IMG/VR virus record: IMGVR_UViG_3300010885_028299 | Location: 1 to 20,651 of that record | Length of the DNA: 20,651 bases | DNA from: a virus | Reading direction: 5' to 3' (one strand) | Part shown: piece after piece, positions 1 through 7,422 of the stretch | Layout of the letters: every line of letters starts with the position of its first letter | How positions within the stretch are numbered: the stretch's first letter is position 1 | Made by a program: the position numbers and the translations under genes | Notes under the pieces: model-generated | Databases searched by the model: none | What the model was told of the DNA's origin: nothing | The model's input: the letters and a program-made list of their open reading frames with translations, nothing else

Positions 1-48
1 CTAAAGGCAGCTTTACAGCGGCTTTCCGAGGCATACGGCACAGCGTGA
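1..48 (+). CDS. Possible C-terminal end of an upstream gene (partial)
   Basis: Frame 1 is open from the window edge to a TGA at 46-48 and reads LKAALQRLSEAYGTA, a plausible helical protein end. No start lies in the window. Frame 3 is also open here (to a TGA at 58-60), so the choice of frame rests only on composition. Function cannot be assigned. Confidence 0.3.
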   Translation, partial: LKAALQRLSEAYGTA

Positions 49-58
49 AAATAAACGA

Positions 59-87
59 TTGACATCGGGGACAGATAATTGCATGTT
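59..87 (+). promoter_or_regulatory. Weak promoter-like sequence upstream of the packaging genes
   Basis: A perfect TTGACA lies at 59-64. At the usual 17-base spacing only a poor -10 (CATGTT, 82-87) is found. Just inside it is an imperfect inverted repeat, CAGATAAT (72-79) against ATCATCTG (94-101), with 7 of 8 positions pairing. This is the only intergenic stretch before the gene series where a late promoter could sit, but the match is weak. Confidence 0.2.
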
Positions 88-152
88 TTCGTCATCATCT
101 GAATAGCGCGCTCGGCAGGTCACCACCTTCCGGGCGCTTTCTTTATGGGCGC

Positions 153-470
153 ATGGCACACCCTGCAAGCGTCGCGTTCTACGGCTCGACCTGGTGGCGG
201 AAACTAAGGCGCCAGTGTCTGACCCGAGATGGCAGTCGCTGCGCCATCGCTGGCTGCACCAGTCGCGCCACTCACGTCGACCATGTCCAGCGCCGACCGC
301 GTTCGCCGACACCGACGTCGGCTGACCACCTCGGCAATCTGCGATGCCTCTGCGCTCACCACGACGCCCAACTCAAGGAGCGGCCCGGCGGCAACCGCGG
401 CCTCGACGGTGTCGGGCTGGTCCGGGGCTCTGACCCTGATGGATGGCCGCTCGACCCTCGCCGTCGATAG
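153..470 (+). CDS. HNH endonuclease, packaging-associated
   Basis: This 105-residue protein has the small phage HNH nuclease pattern. An N-terminal FYGSTWWRKLR segment is followed by a zinc-type C30-x4-C35 pair, VDHV with the catalytic-type histidine H44, then N62 in LGNLRCLC and C67-x2-H70. The end (GSDPDGWPLDPRRR) resembles the usual C-terminus of these proteins. HNH proteins of this type sit beside the terminase genes of many cos phages, and in HK97 the neighbour protein stimulates cos cleavage by the terminase, so a role in DNA packaging is inferred from position. The start is the first ATG after an in-frame stop at 60-62. No strong ribosome site precedes it, so the start is less certain than the identity. 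A homing-type HNH is the alternative, but there is no intron-like context. Confidence 0.85.
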   Translation: MAHPASVAFYGSTWWRKLRRQCLTRDGSRCAIAGCTSRATHVDHVQRRPRSPTPTSADHLGNLRCLCAHHDAQLKERPGGNRGLDGVGLVRGSDPDGWPLDPRRR

Positions 471-801
471 CGTCCCTCACAGGGCGCTGTGTGGCACCCA
501 CCCACGAGGGCACCCACGACGCCACCGACGGGATGGACGGGGCTGTGCCGGTCTGTGCGCCCCCCCCCATGACCCACCCCACCCCGAGGGGGAGGGGGTT
601 TGGCCGAGGGGGCCGATCCTTGCCATCAACCGTGGTGGGGATTGCCTTTCAGAGTCGCGAAACCCGCACCGGGGGTCAAACGCCCCCCCCGCTCATCGAG
701 GTTCGAATGCCATTTCCGTCCGATGCGCCTATTTTGACGGGCGCCCTGATGCAGCCTGCCATGCCTTGAGGGCGACGGACGAACATTCGAGGAAATCACA
801 A
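471..801 (+). other. 331-bp intergenic region with homopolymer G/C runs; candidate packaging (cos-like) site
   Basis: No convincing gene lies between the HNH and small terminase genes. The region has nine C (560-568), CCCCACCCC (577-585) facing GGGGG-A-GGGGG (588-598), GGGGG (608-612), GGGG (637-640), and GGGGG-TCAAACG-CCCCCCCC (671-690). The 577-598 block can fold back on itself with one A/A mismatch, as can 671-690. In HNH-terminase cos phages the cut site lies close to these genes, so this is the natural place for it. Cos function is inference; no cut position can be read directly. Confidence 0.4.
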
Positions 802-1287
802 ATGGTGTCCGGACGAAAACCGAAGCCGTCGCATTTGAAGCTAGTCACCGGGAACCCTGGGAGGCGGCCAATCCTGCCCGGCGAGGCAAAGCCATCGCTC
901 GCACTGCCAACGCCTCCGCCACACCTTGACGACACAGCGAAGGTCGAATGGGGACGCATCTCGGAGGAGCTTTACAAGATCGGCATGTTATCCGGTATCG
1001 ATCGGGCGGCCCTCGCTGCCTACTGCCAGTCATACGCGCGATGGGTAAAGGCTGAGACCGCAATATCGAAAATGGCCGAGCGCGATCAACTCACTGGCGG
1101 CCTGATGATCAAGACCACAAATGGGAACGCAATCCAGAACCCGCTGGTGGGCACGGCCAACAAGGCAGCCGCCGACATGGTGCGCTACGCCGCAGAATTT
1201 GGAATGACGCCCAGTGCTCGCAGCCGGATCACCGCGGCGCCGCCGGGCGACCAAGAAGCAGACCCGACCGCCAAATACTTCGCCTGA
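802..1287 (+). CDS. terS: Terminase small subunit, P27 family
   Basis: This 161-residue protein recognises the phage genome for packaging together with the large subunit. The N-terminus GRKPKPSHLKLVTGNPGRRP is the hallmark start of P27-family small terminases. It is followed by PPPHLDDTAKVEW, the GMLSGIDRAALAAYCQSYARW helical segment, and the NPLVGTANKAAADMVRYAAEFGMTPSAR segment that ends the family domain, for which the length is usual. ATG 802 is chosen because GAGGAA (789-794) lies 7 bases upstream and because the family homology begins exactly there, even though the frame stays open far upstream. The gene overlaps the start of the large terminase by 74 bases. Confidence 0.9.
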   Translation: MVSGRKPKPSHLKLVTGNPGRRPILPGEAKPSLALPTPPPHLDDTAKVEWGRISEELYKIGMLSGIDRAALAAYCQSYARWVKAETAISKMAERDQLTGGLMIKTTNGNAIQNPLVGTANKAAADMVRYAAEFGMTPSARSRITAAPPGDQEADPTAKYFA

Positions 1288-3112
1288 CGATCCCGTCACT
1301 GCCTGGGCCGCTGAGGTCATCGCTGGTCGCTGCATCGTTGGCCCGCACGTCCGAAACTCCTGCCAGCGTCACCTCGACGACCTGGTGCATGGTGCGGGCC
1401 GCGGCCTGACTTGGGACAGAGACGCTGCGATCCACGCCATCAACTTCTTCCCTGATGTTCTTCGGCTAAATGGTGGCCAATTCGAAGGCCGAAAATTCGA
1501 ACTCCACCCTTCGCAGGCGTTCCGCATCGGTTCGCTGTTCGGCTGGATGAAGGCTGACGGCACCCGCCGGTTCCGCCGCTTCTACGACGAGGAGGGCAAG
1601 GGCAACGGTAAGTCGCCCATGCTCGCCGGGATCGGTCTCTATTGCCTTCTCGCCGACGGAGAGGCCCGCGCCGAGGTATATGCGGCCGGGTCCAAAAAAG
1701 ACCAGGCGATGGTTTTATTCCGTGACGCGGTGGCGATGGTCGACCAGTCGCCGGCACTGGCCGCACGGCTCACCAAGTCGGGCGGCAATCCGGTGTGGAA
1801 CCTGGCAGATCTCCGAACTGGCAGTTTCTTCCGGCCGATCTCGTCCGACGAAGGCCAATCCGGCCCGCGACCGAGTTGTGCGCTGTGCGACGAGGTGCAT
1901 GAGCATCGTGACGCGCGGACGGTTGAACTGCTGGAGCGCGGCTTCAAATGGCGCCGCCAGCCATTGCTGGTGATGGCCACCAACAGCGGCTCCGACCGCA
2001 ACTCGATCTGCTGGCAGGAACACGAGCATGCCGTTCGCGTCGCTGCCGGCACCAAGACGCCGGATGCAGAATTCGCCTATGTCGGCGAGATAATCGACGA
2101 CGAGACGTTTTCGTTCGTCTGCGCCCTCGATGCTCACGACGATCCGCTGACCGATCCGACGTGCTGGATCAAGGCGAACCCTCTGCTCGGCGTGACGGTG
2201 AAGGAACACTACCTCGCCAGTGTGGTGCGCCAGGCGACGGCGATCCCCGGCAAGCTCAACGGCATCCTGCGGCTTCACTTCTGCCAATGGACGGACGCCG
2301 AGGAGAGTTGGATGGGTCGCGCGGCGCTGGAGGCGGTGCTCGCTGATTTCGATCCGCTGGACATGTCCGGCGATGATGCGTTCTGCGGCCTTGATCTATC
2401 GGGCAGCCAGGATTTGACGGCGCTCGCTGTGGTGCAGCCGACCGGCATGGTTGATGTCGTCCGTGACGATGGCACGATTGCCAGGCTGCCGACCTTCGAC
2501 GCCTGGGTGGAAGCCTGGACGCCTCGGGACACGATGACCGAGCGGGCGTTGCGCGACCAGCAACCTTACGACGTCTGGGCCGAGCAGGGCCACCTGCGGG
2601 CCGAGGCGGGCAAGACGATCCGGCTCGATTTTGTCGCCGCCCGCATTGGTGAGATCGCTTCAGAGTATCGGGTCCGGGCGCTGGCCTATGACCGATACAG
2701 CTACCGCAAGCTGGAGGATGAACTCGACGCCCAGGGCCTGACCCTGCCGCAGATCGAGCACCCTCAGGGCGGCCGGCGACGGGCGAAGGTCACCGACGAG
2801 CAGCTGCTGGACGCGAAGCGCTCGGGCAAGCCGCCGGTTGATGGCCTGTGGATGCCGGGCTCTCTGGCGATGCTCGAAAATCTGATCCTTGAGAGGCGGA
2901 TACGCATCCGCCGAAACCCGGTGCTCATTTCCGCGATCATGTCGGCGGCGATTGAGCGCGACCCATTCGACAACCGCTGGTTCAGCAAGCGCCGGGCGGT
3001 GAACAGAATTGACGCCCTTGTGGCGCTGGCAATGGCAGTAGGAGCGGCAACCATGAACGGTTCGATTGAGTCCCGCTCGATCTATGACACCCGTGGTCTG
3101 CTGGTATTCTGA
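1214..3112 (+). CDS. terL: Terminase large subunit (Terminase_1 family ATPase-nuclease)
   Basis: This 632-residue protein is the packaging motor: an N-terminal ATPase pumps DNA into the procapsid and a C-terminal nuclease cuts concatemers. Visible motifs are Walker A GKGNGKS (128-134), Walker B ALCDE (223-227, glutamate E227), the coupling motif MATNSGS (254-260), and three nuclease acidic residues: D394 in GLDLSG, D493 in AYDRYS and D600 in RIDALVALA. Phrases such as AEVYAAGSKKDQAM and CWIKANPLLGVT are typical of the family, as is the length. The start is GTG 1214, inside the small terminase gene. It is the only usable start before the homologous N-terminus (VTAWAAEVIAG), though its ribosome site is poor, so translational coupling is likely. 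The stop overlaps the portal ATG (TGATG). Confidence 0.95.
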   Translation: MLAAGSPRRRRATKKQTRPPNTSPDDPVTAWAAEVIAGRCIVGPHVRNSCQRHLDDLVHGAGRGLTWDRDAAIHAINFFPDVLRLNGGQFEGRKFELHPSQAFRIGSLFGWMKADGTRRFRRFYDEEGKGNGKSPMLAGIGLYCLLADGEARAEVYAAGSKKDQAMVLFRDAVAMVDQSPALAARLTKSGGNPVWNLADLRTGSFFRPISSDEGQSGPRPSCALCDEVHEHRDARTVELLERGFKWRRQPLLVMATNSGSDRNSICWQEHEHAVRVAAGTKTPDAEFAYVGEIIDDETFSFVCALDAHDDPLTDPTCWIKANPLLGVTVKEHYLASVVRQATAIPGKLNGILRLHFCQWTDAEESWMGRAALEAVLADFDPLDMSGDDAFCGLDLSGSQDLTALAVVQPTGMVDVVRDDGTIARLPTFDAWVEAWTPRDTMTERALRDQQPYDVWAEQGHLRAEAGKTIRLDFVAARIGEIASEYRVRALAYDRYSYRKLEDELDAQGLTLPQIEHPQGGRRRAKVTDEQLLDAKRSGKPPVDGLWMPGSLAMLENLILERRIRIRRNPVLISAIMSAAIERDPFDNRWFSKRRAVNRIDALVALAMAVGAATMNGSIESRSIYDTRGLLVF

Positions 3113-4419
3113 TGAGTTTTTTCTCTCGTCTGTTTAAGCCAGCAGAGCAACGCTCGGCCTCGCCGGTGTCGCCTGGTGGCATGTTCGGCGGGATCGGATC
3201 GGTGCCGAGCGCCTCCGGGATGCCGGTGTCGCAGTCGACCTCGATGACGGTTTCAGCCGTCTATGCCTCGGTTCGCATCCTCTCGTCTGACGTCGCGCGC
3301 TGCCGGCCATCGTTGTTCCGCAGCCTGGAAGATGGTTCGCGGGCCCACATTCGGCCGAAGGATCATCCGGTCGCGCGCCTGCTGAAGACGCCGAACCGGG
3401 CACAGACCTGGCACGAATTCACCCGCGACCTGGTCGCCGCCTATATGCTGCGCGGAAATGGCTATGCAGCCGTCCTGCGGAACAGTCAGGGCGATCCGAC
3501 CGAGATGGTCTTGATCAACCCGGACGCCGTCAGCGTCCTGGAGGCGGTTGATGGGTCGGTATTTTATCAAGTGTCCCGGATGGGTTTGTTCCAGTTCGCG
3601 GCGCTGCAATCCTTTCCGCTGGCGATCCCGGCCGAGGACGTGCTCCACCTCCGCGGCCTATCGTTCAACACGCTGGTCGGTGCTTCCACAATCGGCCTGG
3701 CGCGTGATGCGATCGGCCTGGCCATCGGTCAGTCTCAGCAGCAGAGTCGCTGGGTCGGAAACGGCGCCCGGCCATCTGTGGTGCTGGAGACTGACCAGAG
3801 CCTGAACGAGCAGTCCGCCGCCCGCCTCAAGCAGGGATGGGAGCAGTTTTCGGCCGGTATTCAGAACGTCGGCCGGACTGCGGTGCTGGAGCATGGGGTG
3901 AAGGCGAAGGCGCTGTCACTGACCTCGGTGGACCTGCAATTCATCGAGCAGGTGAACCTGACGGTGCAGGACATCGCCCGGTTCTTTGGTGTGCCGACGC
4001 GCAAGCTGATGCAGCCTGACACCACGCGCGGCTCGACTGTGATCCAGGAGGAGCAGGCTTACGTGAACAGCACCGTCAGCCCATTGCTGGACATGCTGGA
4101 GCAGAAATTCGAGCGGGCATTCGGACTCGAAGATGAGGGTCTTGAACTGGACCTTAATGAAGACGCTCTCCTCCGAGCCGACCCGCTCACCCGCTACAAC
4201 CTGGGCCGGATCGGCAAGCTGTCCGGCTTGATCTCCACGAACGAGTGGCGCCGTGCCGAGCGACTGCCGGCGGTCCCCGGCGGCGATACGATTATGCAGC
4301 CGGTGAACATGGCTGCAATCGGCAGCGACATGAGTGGCCAGGCGCCGGACGGTGCCGGTCATCCGAAAGATGGCCATCCCCCAGAGCCTGGCGTTCCGAC
4401 GTCGGCCCCAGACGCTTAG
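3112..4419 (+). CDS. Portal protein, HK97 family
   Basis: The 435-residue product would form the dodecameric ring at one capsid vertex, through which DNA passes and to which the tail joins. HK97-portal features in order are AVYASVRILSSDVA (49-62), the HPVARLLKTPN segment, a NPDAV motif (136-140), DVLHLRGLS (176-184), the stem/crown region, and IARFFGVP (288-295) followed by SPLLDMLEQKFERA. The last 35 or so residues are rich in Gly, Pro and Ala and look disordered. Length is normal. The ATG overlaps the terminase stop by one base, indicating coupled translation. A near-consensus AGGAG for the next gene overlaps its stop. Confidence 0.94.
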   Translation: MSFFSRLFKPAEQRSASPVSPGGMFGGIGSVPSASGMPVSQSTSMTVSAVYASVRILSSDVARCRPSLFRSLEDGSRAHIRPKDHPVARLLKTPNRAQTWHEFTRDLVAAYMLRGNGYAAVLRNSQGDPTEMVLINPDAVSVLEAVDGSVFYQVSRMGLFQFAALQSFPLAIPAEDVLHLRGLSFNTLVGASTIGLARDAIGLAIGQSQQQSRWVGNGARPSVVLETDQSLNEQSAARLKQGWEQFSAGIQNVGRTAVLEHGVKAKALSLTSVDLQFIEQVNLTVQDIARFFGVPTRKLMQPDTTRGSTVIQEEQAYVNSTVSPLLDMLEQKFERAFGLEDEGLELDLNEDALLRADPLTRYNLGRIGKLSGLISTNEWRRAERLPAVPGGDTIMQPVNMAAIGSDMSGQAPDGAGHPKDGHPPEPGVPTSAPDA

Positions 4420-4428
4420 GAGCATGAC

Positions 4429-4707
4429 ATGGCGATCAACGCGAAAAACGTCTCGCACGGATTGGTCGGCGCCACTCCGATCCTGGTGAACATGGCCCGG
4501 ATCGAGAGCAGCGCTTCGGTCAAGGTCGTGCTCTCGTCCTCTTACGCCCGCGCAACTTCGACCGGCACGCCGTCCGCGCCCTCGATGACGGGATGTGCTT
4601 CAGCCGGGCTCGACTATCCCCGAACAATCGCCAGCGGCGTGACCTTGTCTCTGCACAAGCATGAGGCCGATGCGCTCGTGGCTGCGGGCGCGGCGAGCTA
4701 CGCCTGA
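4429..4707 (+). CDS. Small protein of unknown function between portal and protease
   Basis: This 92-residue protein is not recognised as a named family. The start is clear: AGGAG (4418-4422) lies 6 bases before ATG 4429, and the stop overlaps the protease ATG (TGATG). It has no signal peptide, membrane segment or catalytic motif. The N-terminal half is rich in Val, Ser and Ala and could be beta structure. The C-terminus GVTLSLHKHEADALVAAGAA ends in a Leu-x-x-x-x-x-Ala-x-x-Leu-Val-x-x-Gly-x-Ala pattern that also occurs in the 60-residue protein at 7422-7604. Position suggests a minor head component, but this is only inference. Confidence 0.75.
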   Translation: MAINAKNVSHGLVGATPILVNMARIESSASVKVVLSSSYARATSTGTPSAPSMTGCASAGLDYPRTIASGVTLSLHKHEADALVAAGAASYA

Positions 4708-5432
4708 TGGCGATCATCCGAAAGCTCGTTCCCAGTCACGTCAGCCTGCTCGACGAAGACGAGATCGAGGCCGTGATCATGACAGGCGACATCGCGCGCG
4801 ACGGTCACATCCTCGTTCCCGGCGGTGTCGATCTGGCCAACTACCTCCGGAACCCCGTCGTCTTGTGGCAGCACAACCCGGACGAGCCGGTCGGCAACGC
4901 AGAGGCCATCCGCATCGAGGGCGACCAGATCATCGCTCGGGTCCGGTTCGCTCCCCTCGGTATCTCAGAAGTAGCCGATCGCACGCGCGGCCTGGTCAAG
5001 AGCGGCGTTATCCAGGCGGTGAGCGTCGGGTTTGAGCCGCTGGACGGTGAGCCGCTTGATCCGACAAAGCCTCGCGGTGGCCAGCGGTTTACCCGATGGG
5101 ACCTGCTCGAATTCTCGTTCGTCAGCGTGCCGGCCGACACCGGCGCCGTAGTGACCGCGCGATCTGTTGAACCCCAGGAGCCTGACATGTCACGACCCAG
5201 CAAGCGCGCCGGCAAGACGATCTCGTCCGTCACCCGCGATGTGCTCGACACTGCCCACAACAAGATCGACGAGGCGCGCTGCATGATCCGCGATCTGCTC
5301 GACGACACCGACACAACCGAATTCCAGACGACTGATGGCGAGGGCGAAAGCGACGGAACGGCCAATGGCCGCTCGCTCTCCCTCGAACATCGTCGCCGCC
5401 GCGCCGTGGCTCTGAGCCTCGCCGCCGCCTGA
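4707..5432 (+). CDS. Prohead protease, HK97 family (S78)
   Basis: This 241-residue serine protease would trim the N-terminal delta domain of the capsid protein during procapsid maturation. Visible motifs are VVLWQHNPDEPVG with catalytic-type H56, GVIQAVSVGFEP with the nucleophile S106, and the LLEFSFVSVPAD signature (133-144), all correctly spaced for the HK97 gp4 fold. Residues after about 155 form a separate tail: a helix, an acidic stretch (DLLDDTDTTEF) and a basic end (EHRRRR). This tail begins with an internal methionine preceded by its own ribosome site (see 5187). The start overlaps the previous stop. The order portal, small gene, protease, capsid matches HK97-type heads. Confidence 0.93.
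   Translation: MAIIRKLVPSHVSLLDEDEIEAVIMTGDIARDGHILVPGGVDLANYLRNPVVLWQHNPDEPVGNAEAIRIEGDQIIARVRFAPLGISEVADRTRGLVKSGVIQAVSVGFEPLDGEPLDPTKPRGGQRFTRWDLLEFSFVSVPADTGAVVTARSVEPQEPDMSRPSKRAGKTISSVTRDVLDTAHNKIDEARCMIRDLLDDTDTTEFQTTDGEGESDGTANGRSLSLEHRRRRAVALSLAAA
5187..5432 (+). CDS. Possible nested in-frame product of the protease gene (81 residues)
   Basis: An in-frame ATG at 5187 is preceded by AGGAG (5176-5180) at 6 bases. The surrounding sequence, AGGAGCCTGACATGTC, closely resembles the genuine start regions at 4429, 9641 and 10402. Starting there would give the protease's C-terminal tail as an 81-residue protein, helical and acidic in the middle and basic at its end. In phage lambda the scaffold Nu3 is made in just this way from inside the protease gene C. 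Here the capsid protein keeps its own N-terminal scaffold-like helix, so a separate scaffold may not be needed. The site is visible; its use is inferred. Confidence 0.35.
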   Translation: MSRPSKRAGKTISSVTRDVLDTAHNKIDEARCMIRDLLDDTDTTEFQTTDGEGESDGTANGRSLSLEHRRRRAVALSLAAA

Positions 5433-5526
5433 CCCCATCCCGGCATAAGCCGGGCGCCCCATACGCGGCTTGGGCAACCGCTTGCAGCGCCGGACGGCGC
5501 CGCTTTCCCTCGATGGAGCCCTTTTC
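5433..5526 (+). promoter_or_regulatory. Capsid gene leader with two hairpins
   Basis: This 94-base gap is the second longest in the operon and precedes the most highly needed protein. It contains a perfect stem CCCGGC-ATAA-GCCGGG (5439-5454) and a second, GCGCC-GGAC-GGCGC (5487-5500). Neither is followed by a T-run, so termination is unlikely. mRNA stabilisation, processing or control of capsid translation is more probable. The capsid ribosome site GGAG (5515-5518) lies downstream of both stems and stays exposed. Confidence 0.45.
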
Positions 5527-6900
5527 ATGCACTTCAAGATTGCGGACCTCCGCAAGCAGCGTTCTGCTGCCTTCGATGCGTTCAACTTGTTGGCGCAAAA
5601 AGAGAATCTCACTGAACCCGAACTGGTCGATTTCACCGGCAAGGAAGCGACTGTCCGGTCGCTCGACGACCAGATCACTCGCGCCAAAGCCGCGCAGGAG
5701 CTCGCCGCCAGCACCGCTCAGCCTGTGGCCGGTCAGCCCACGGTTTCGGCCTCGGTCGAAAAAGACCACTACGTCCGCGAGAAGTCCCTCGTCCTCGGCG
5801 GCGTCGTCAAGATGCTCGGCGCTGGCGGTGGCAGCATCTACAACGCTCGCACCGCGGCGCACGAGGCCTATGGCGAGTCTCACCCGGTCACGCGCGCTCT
5901 GGCTGCCACGACCGGCACCAGCGGCGGCTTTGCGGTCCCAGAGGACTACATGGCCGAGATCATCCCGCTCCTGCGCGCTGCCGCTGTGGTGCGTTCGGCT
6001 GGTCCTCGCGTGATCCCGATGCCGCGCGGCACGATGCGTCTGCCCGGTCAGTCGTCCGCGGCGAGCGCCACCTACGGGTCGGAAATCCAGAAAATCCCGA
6101 CCTCGCAGCAGGGTTTCAACCAGATCGTGGCCAGCTACAAGAAGCTGACGGCCCTGGTTCCGGTGTCCAACGACATGATGCGGTACGCTGATCCGGCCAT
6201 CGACGCATTCGTGCGCGATGACCTGGTCAAGATCGTGGCGCTGCGTGAAGACATCGCGTTCCTGACCGGCGATGGCACGCAGGACACTCCCAAGGGGTTC
6301 CTGGGCTTCGCCAATGACTATGTCCGCGCGACGGCCGGCACCATCGGCAACTGGTCGACCTCCGGCAACTCCGTCTACGCGGTCGGCGGCACGTTCATCA
6401 CCAGCAACATGGTCTACACGCTGGCGACCGTGGCGAACGAACTCGGCGGCGCGATCAACCGCCTCGATGTCGCGCTCGTGCCCGACAATCGGCGCGTCTG
6501 GTTTATGCATCCCCGGACCTTTAACTATCTGAACAACGTGCAGAACAGCCTGGCGATTTACGTGTTCCGCGACGAACTGAGCCGCGGGACCCTGCTGGGC
6601 CACCCGTTCAAGAAAACGGCGCAGCTGCCGATCAACATCTATGACTCGTCGAGCACCAACCAGGATCTGAGCTTCGTTTTCCTCGCCGAGATGACTGAGG
6701 CGATGGTGCTCGACTCCATGCAGCTTGAGTTGGCGGTCTCGAAAGAGGGGACCTACATCGACGGCGGCGGCAACACGATCTCGGTGTTCCAGAACGACCA
6801 GACGCTGATCCGCGCGATTGCCGAGCACGACTTCCAGCTGCGTCATGCGGCTGCGGTCGCGGTGATCCAGAACGTCCGCTGGGCCCCCGCGATCAGCTGA
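5527..6900 (+). CDS. Major capsid protein, HK97 fold
   Basis: The 457-residue product would form the icosahedral shell. Residues 1-60 are a charged helical region like the HK97 delta (scaffolding) domain. A flexible linker follows, and the mature domain begins near TGTSGGFAVPED (130-140). Familiar phrases are the FAVPEDYMAEII start, KIPTSQQGFNQIVASYKKLTALVPVSNDMM, FLTGDGTQDTPKGFLG, and the late FLAEMTEAMVLDSMQLE with its FQNDQTLIRAIAEHDF end. ATG 5527 is chosen because GGAG lies 8 bases upstream. An in-frame TTG at 5470 would add a leader that lies in the hairpin region and does not look like protein. The gene is flanked by hairpins on both sides, unlike any other gene here. Confidence 0.95.
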   Translation: MHFKIADLRKQRSAAFDAFNLLAQKENLTEPELVDFTGKEATVRSLDDQITRAKAAQELAASTAQPVAGQPTVSASVEKDHYVREKSLVLGGVVKMLGAGGGSIYNARTAAHEAYGESHPVTRALAATTGTSGGFAVPEDYMAEIIPLLRAAAVVRSAGPRVIPMPRGTMRLPGQSSAASATYGSEIQKIPTSQQGFNQIVASYKKLTALVPVSNDMMRYADPAIDAFVRDDLVKIVALREDIAFLTGDGTQDTPKGFLGFANDYVRATAGTIGNWSTSGNSVYAVGGTFITSNMVYTLATVANELGGAINRLDVALVPDNRRVWFMHPRTFNYLNNVQNSLAIYVFRDELSRGTLLGHPFKKTAQLPINIYDSSSTNQDLSFVFLAEMTEAMVLDSMQLELAVSKEGTYIDGGGNTISVFQNDQTLIRAIAEHDFQLRHAAAVAVIQNVRWAPAIS

Positions 6901-6922
6901 TCCGCGTCCGCCTGACCCGTCA

Positions 6923-6948
6923 GCCGGTCACGGTAATCCGTGGCCGGC
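6923..6948 (+). promoter_or_regulatory. Strong hairpin downstream of the capsid gene
   Basis: Eleven bases, GCCGGTCACGG (6923-6933), pair with CCGTGGCCGGC (6938-6948) around a TAAT loop, with a single G-U pair. The stem begins 22 bases after the capsid stop. There is no T-run after it, so it is not a standard intrinsic terminator. Partial attenuation or protection of the capsid mRNA 3' end is more likely. The next gene's ribosome site (AAGGAAA, 6964-6970) lies beyond it. Confidence 0.55.
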
Positions 6949-6978
6949 GCTCACCTTCCGCACAAGGAAAAATCTCCC

Positions 6979-7422
6979 GTGGAAATGGTTACCCAGTTCA
7001 ATATTGGCGGCATTGTGTTCGCCCTGTCGGGCGTTCGTCCGCAGAGCGCGTCTGCCGGCGCCATCAACGGCGCGACGATCGACCGCATGGCGCACGAGAT
7101 GCCGCTGTCCTGCGTTGTTCATCAGAACGTCGGCGCCCTCGGCGGCGCCCCGACGACCACCAGCGTCATCACTAAGGTCCAGGACAGCGCCGACGGCAGC
7201 ACTTTTGCCGACTACGCCCCGCTCTCCGCCCTCTCGGTGGTCCAGGCGACGACCGCACTGACAGCGACGAACACGGACAACTCCGTCAACGTCAATCTGT
7301 CCTCGGCGCGTCGCTACATCCGCGCCGTCACGACTGTAGCATTCACCGGCGGCACTTCGCCGACCGCTCTGGTGTCCGCAATCGTCATGCTCTCCGGCGA
7401 AACCCTCGACCCGGCTGTCTGA
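6979..7422 (+). CDS. Probable capsid-associated (decoration-like) structural protein
   Basis: This 147-residue protein directly follows the major capsid gene. It is rich in Ala, Thr, Ser and Val and looks all-beta. The section SADGSTFADYAP followed by LSSARRYIRAV and a hydrophobic repeat-like end resembles small structural proteins found after the capsid gene in many alphaproteobacterial phages. Decoration or head stabilisation is inferred from position and composition; no specific family is recognised. GTG 6979 is preferred because AAGGAAA (6964-6970) lies 8 bases upstream. ATG 6985 is possible but spaced 14 bases away, and a further in-frame GTG at 6940 falls inside the downstream hairpin. 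The stop overlaps the next ATG. Confidence 0.75.
   Translation: MEMVTQFNIGGIVFALSGVRPQSASAGAINGATIDRMAHEMPLSCVVHQNVGALGGAPTTTSVITKVQDSADGSTFADYAPLSALSVVQATTALTATNTDNSVNVNLSSARRYIRAVTTVAFTGGTSPTALVSAIVMLSGETLDPAV

Noticed and set aside
733-761. TTGACG-based promoter before the small terminase
   Set aside because: No acceptable -10 at 16-18 bases.
443-769. + strand open frame in the HNH-terS gap
   Set aside because: Pro/Arg/Gly-rich translation of homopolymer-rich DNA, no ribosome site, overlaps the HNH end.
229-801. Long in-frame extension upstream of the small terminase ATG
   Set aside because: It overlaps the HNH gene, has no phage-like content, and the P27 family start and a good ribosome site coincide with 802.
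5230-6846. Very long reverse-strand open frame opposite the capsid gene
   Set aside because: High-GC DNA with biased third positions gives long antisense frames; the product has no family features and the + strand gene is certain.
6940-6978. GTG 6940 as start of the capsid-associated gene
   Set aside because: Lies inside the strong hairpin and lacks a ribosome site; GTG 6979 is correctly spaced from AAGGAAA.
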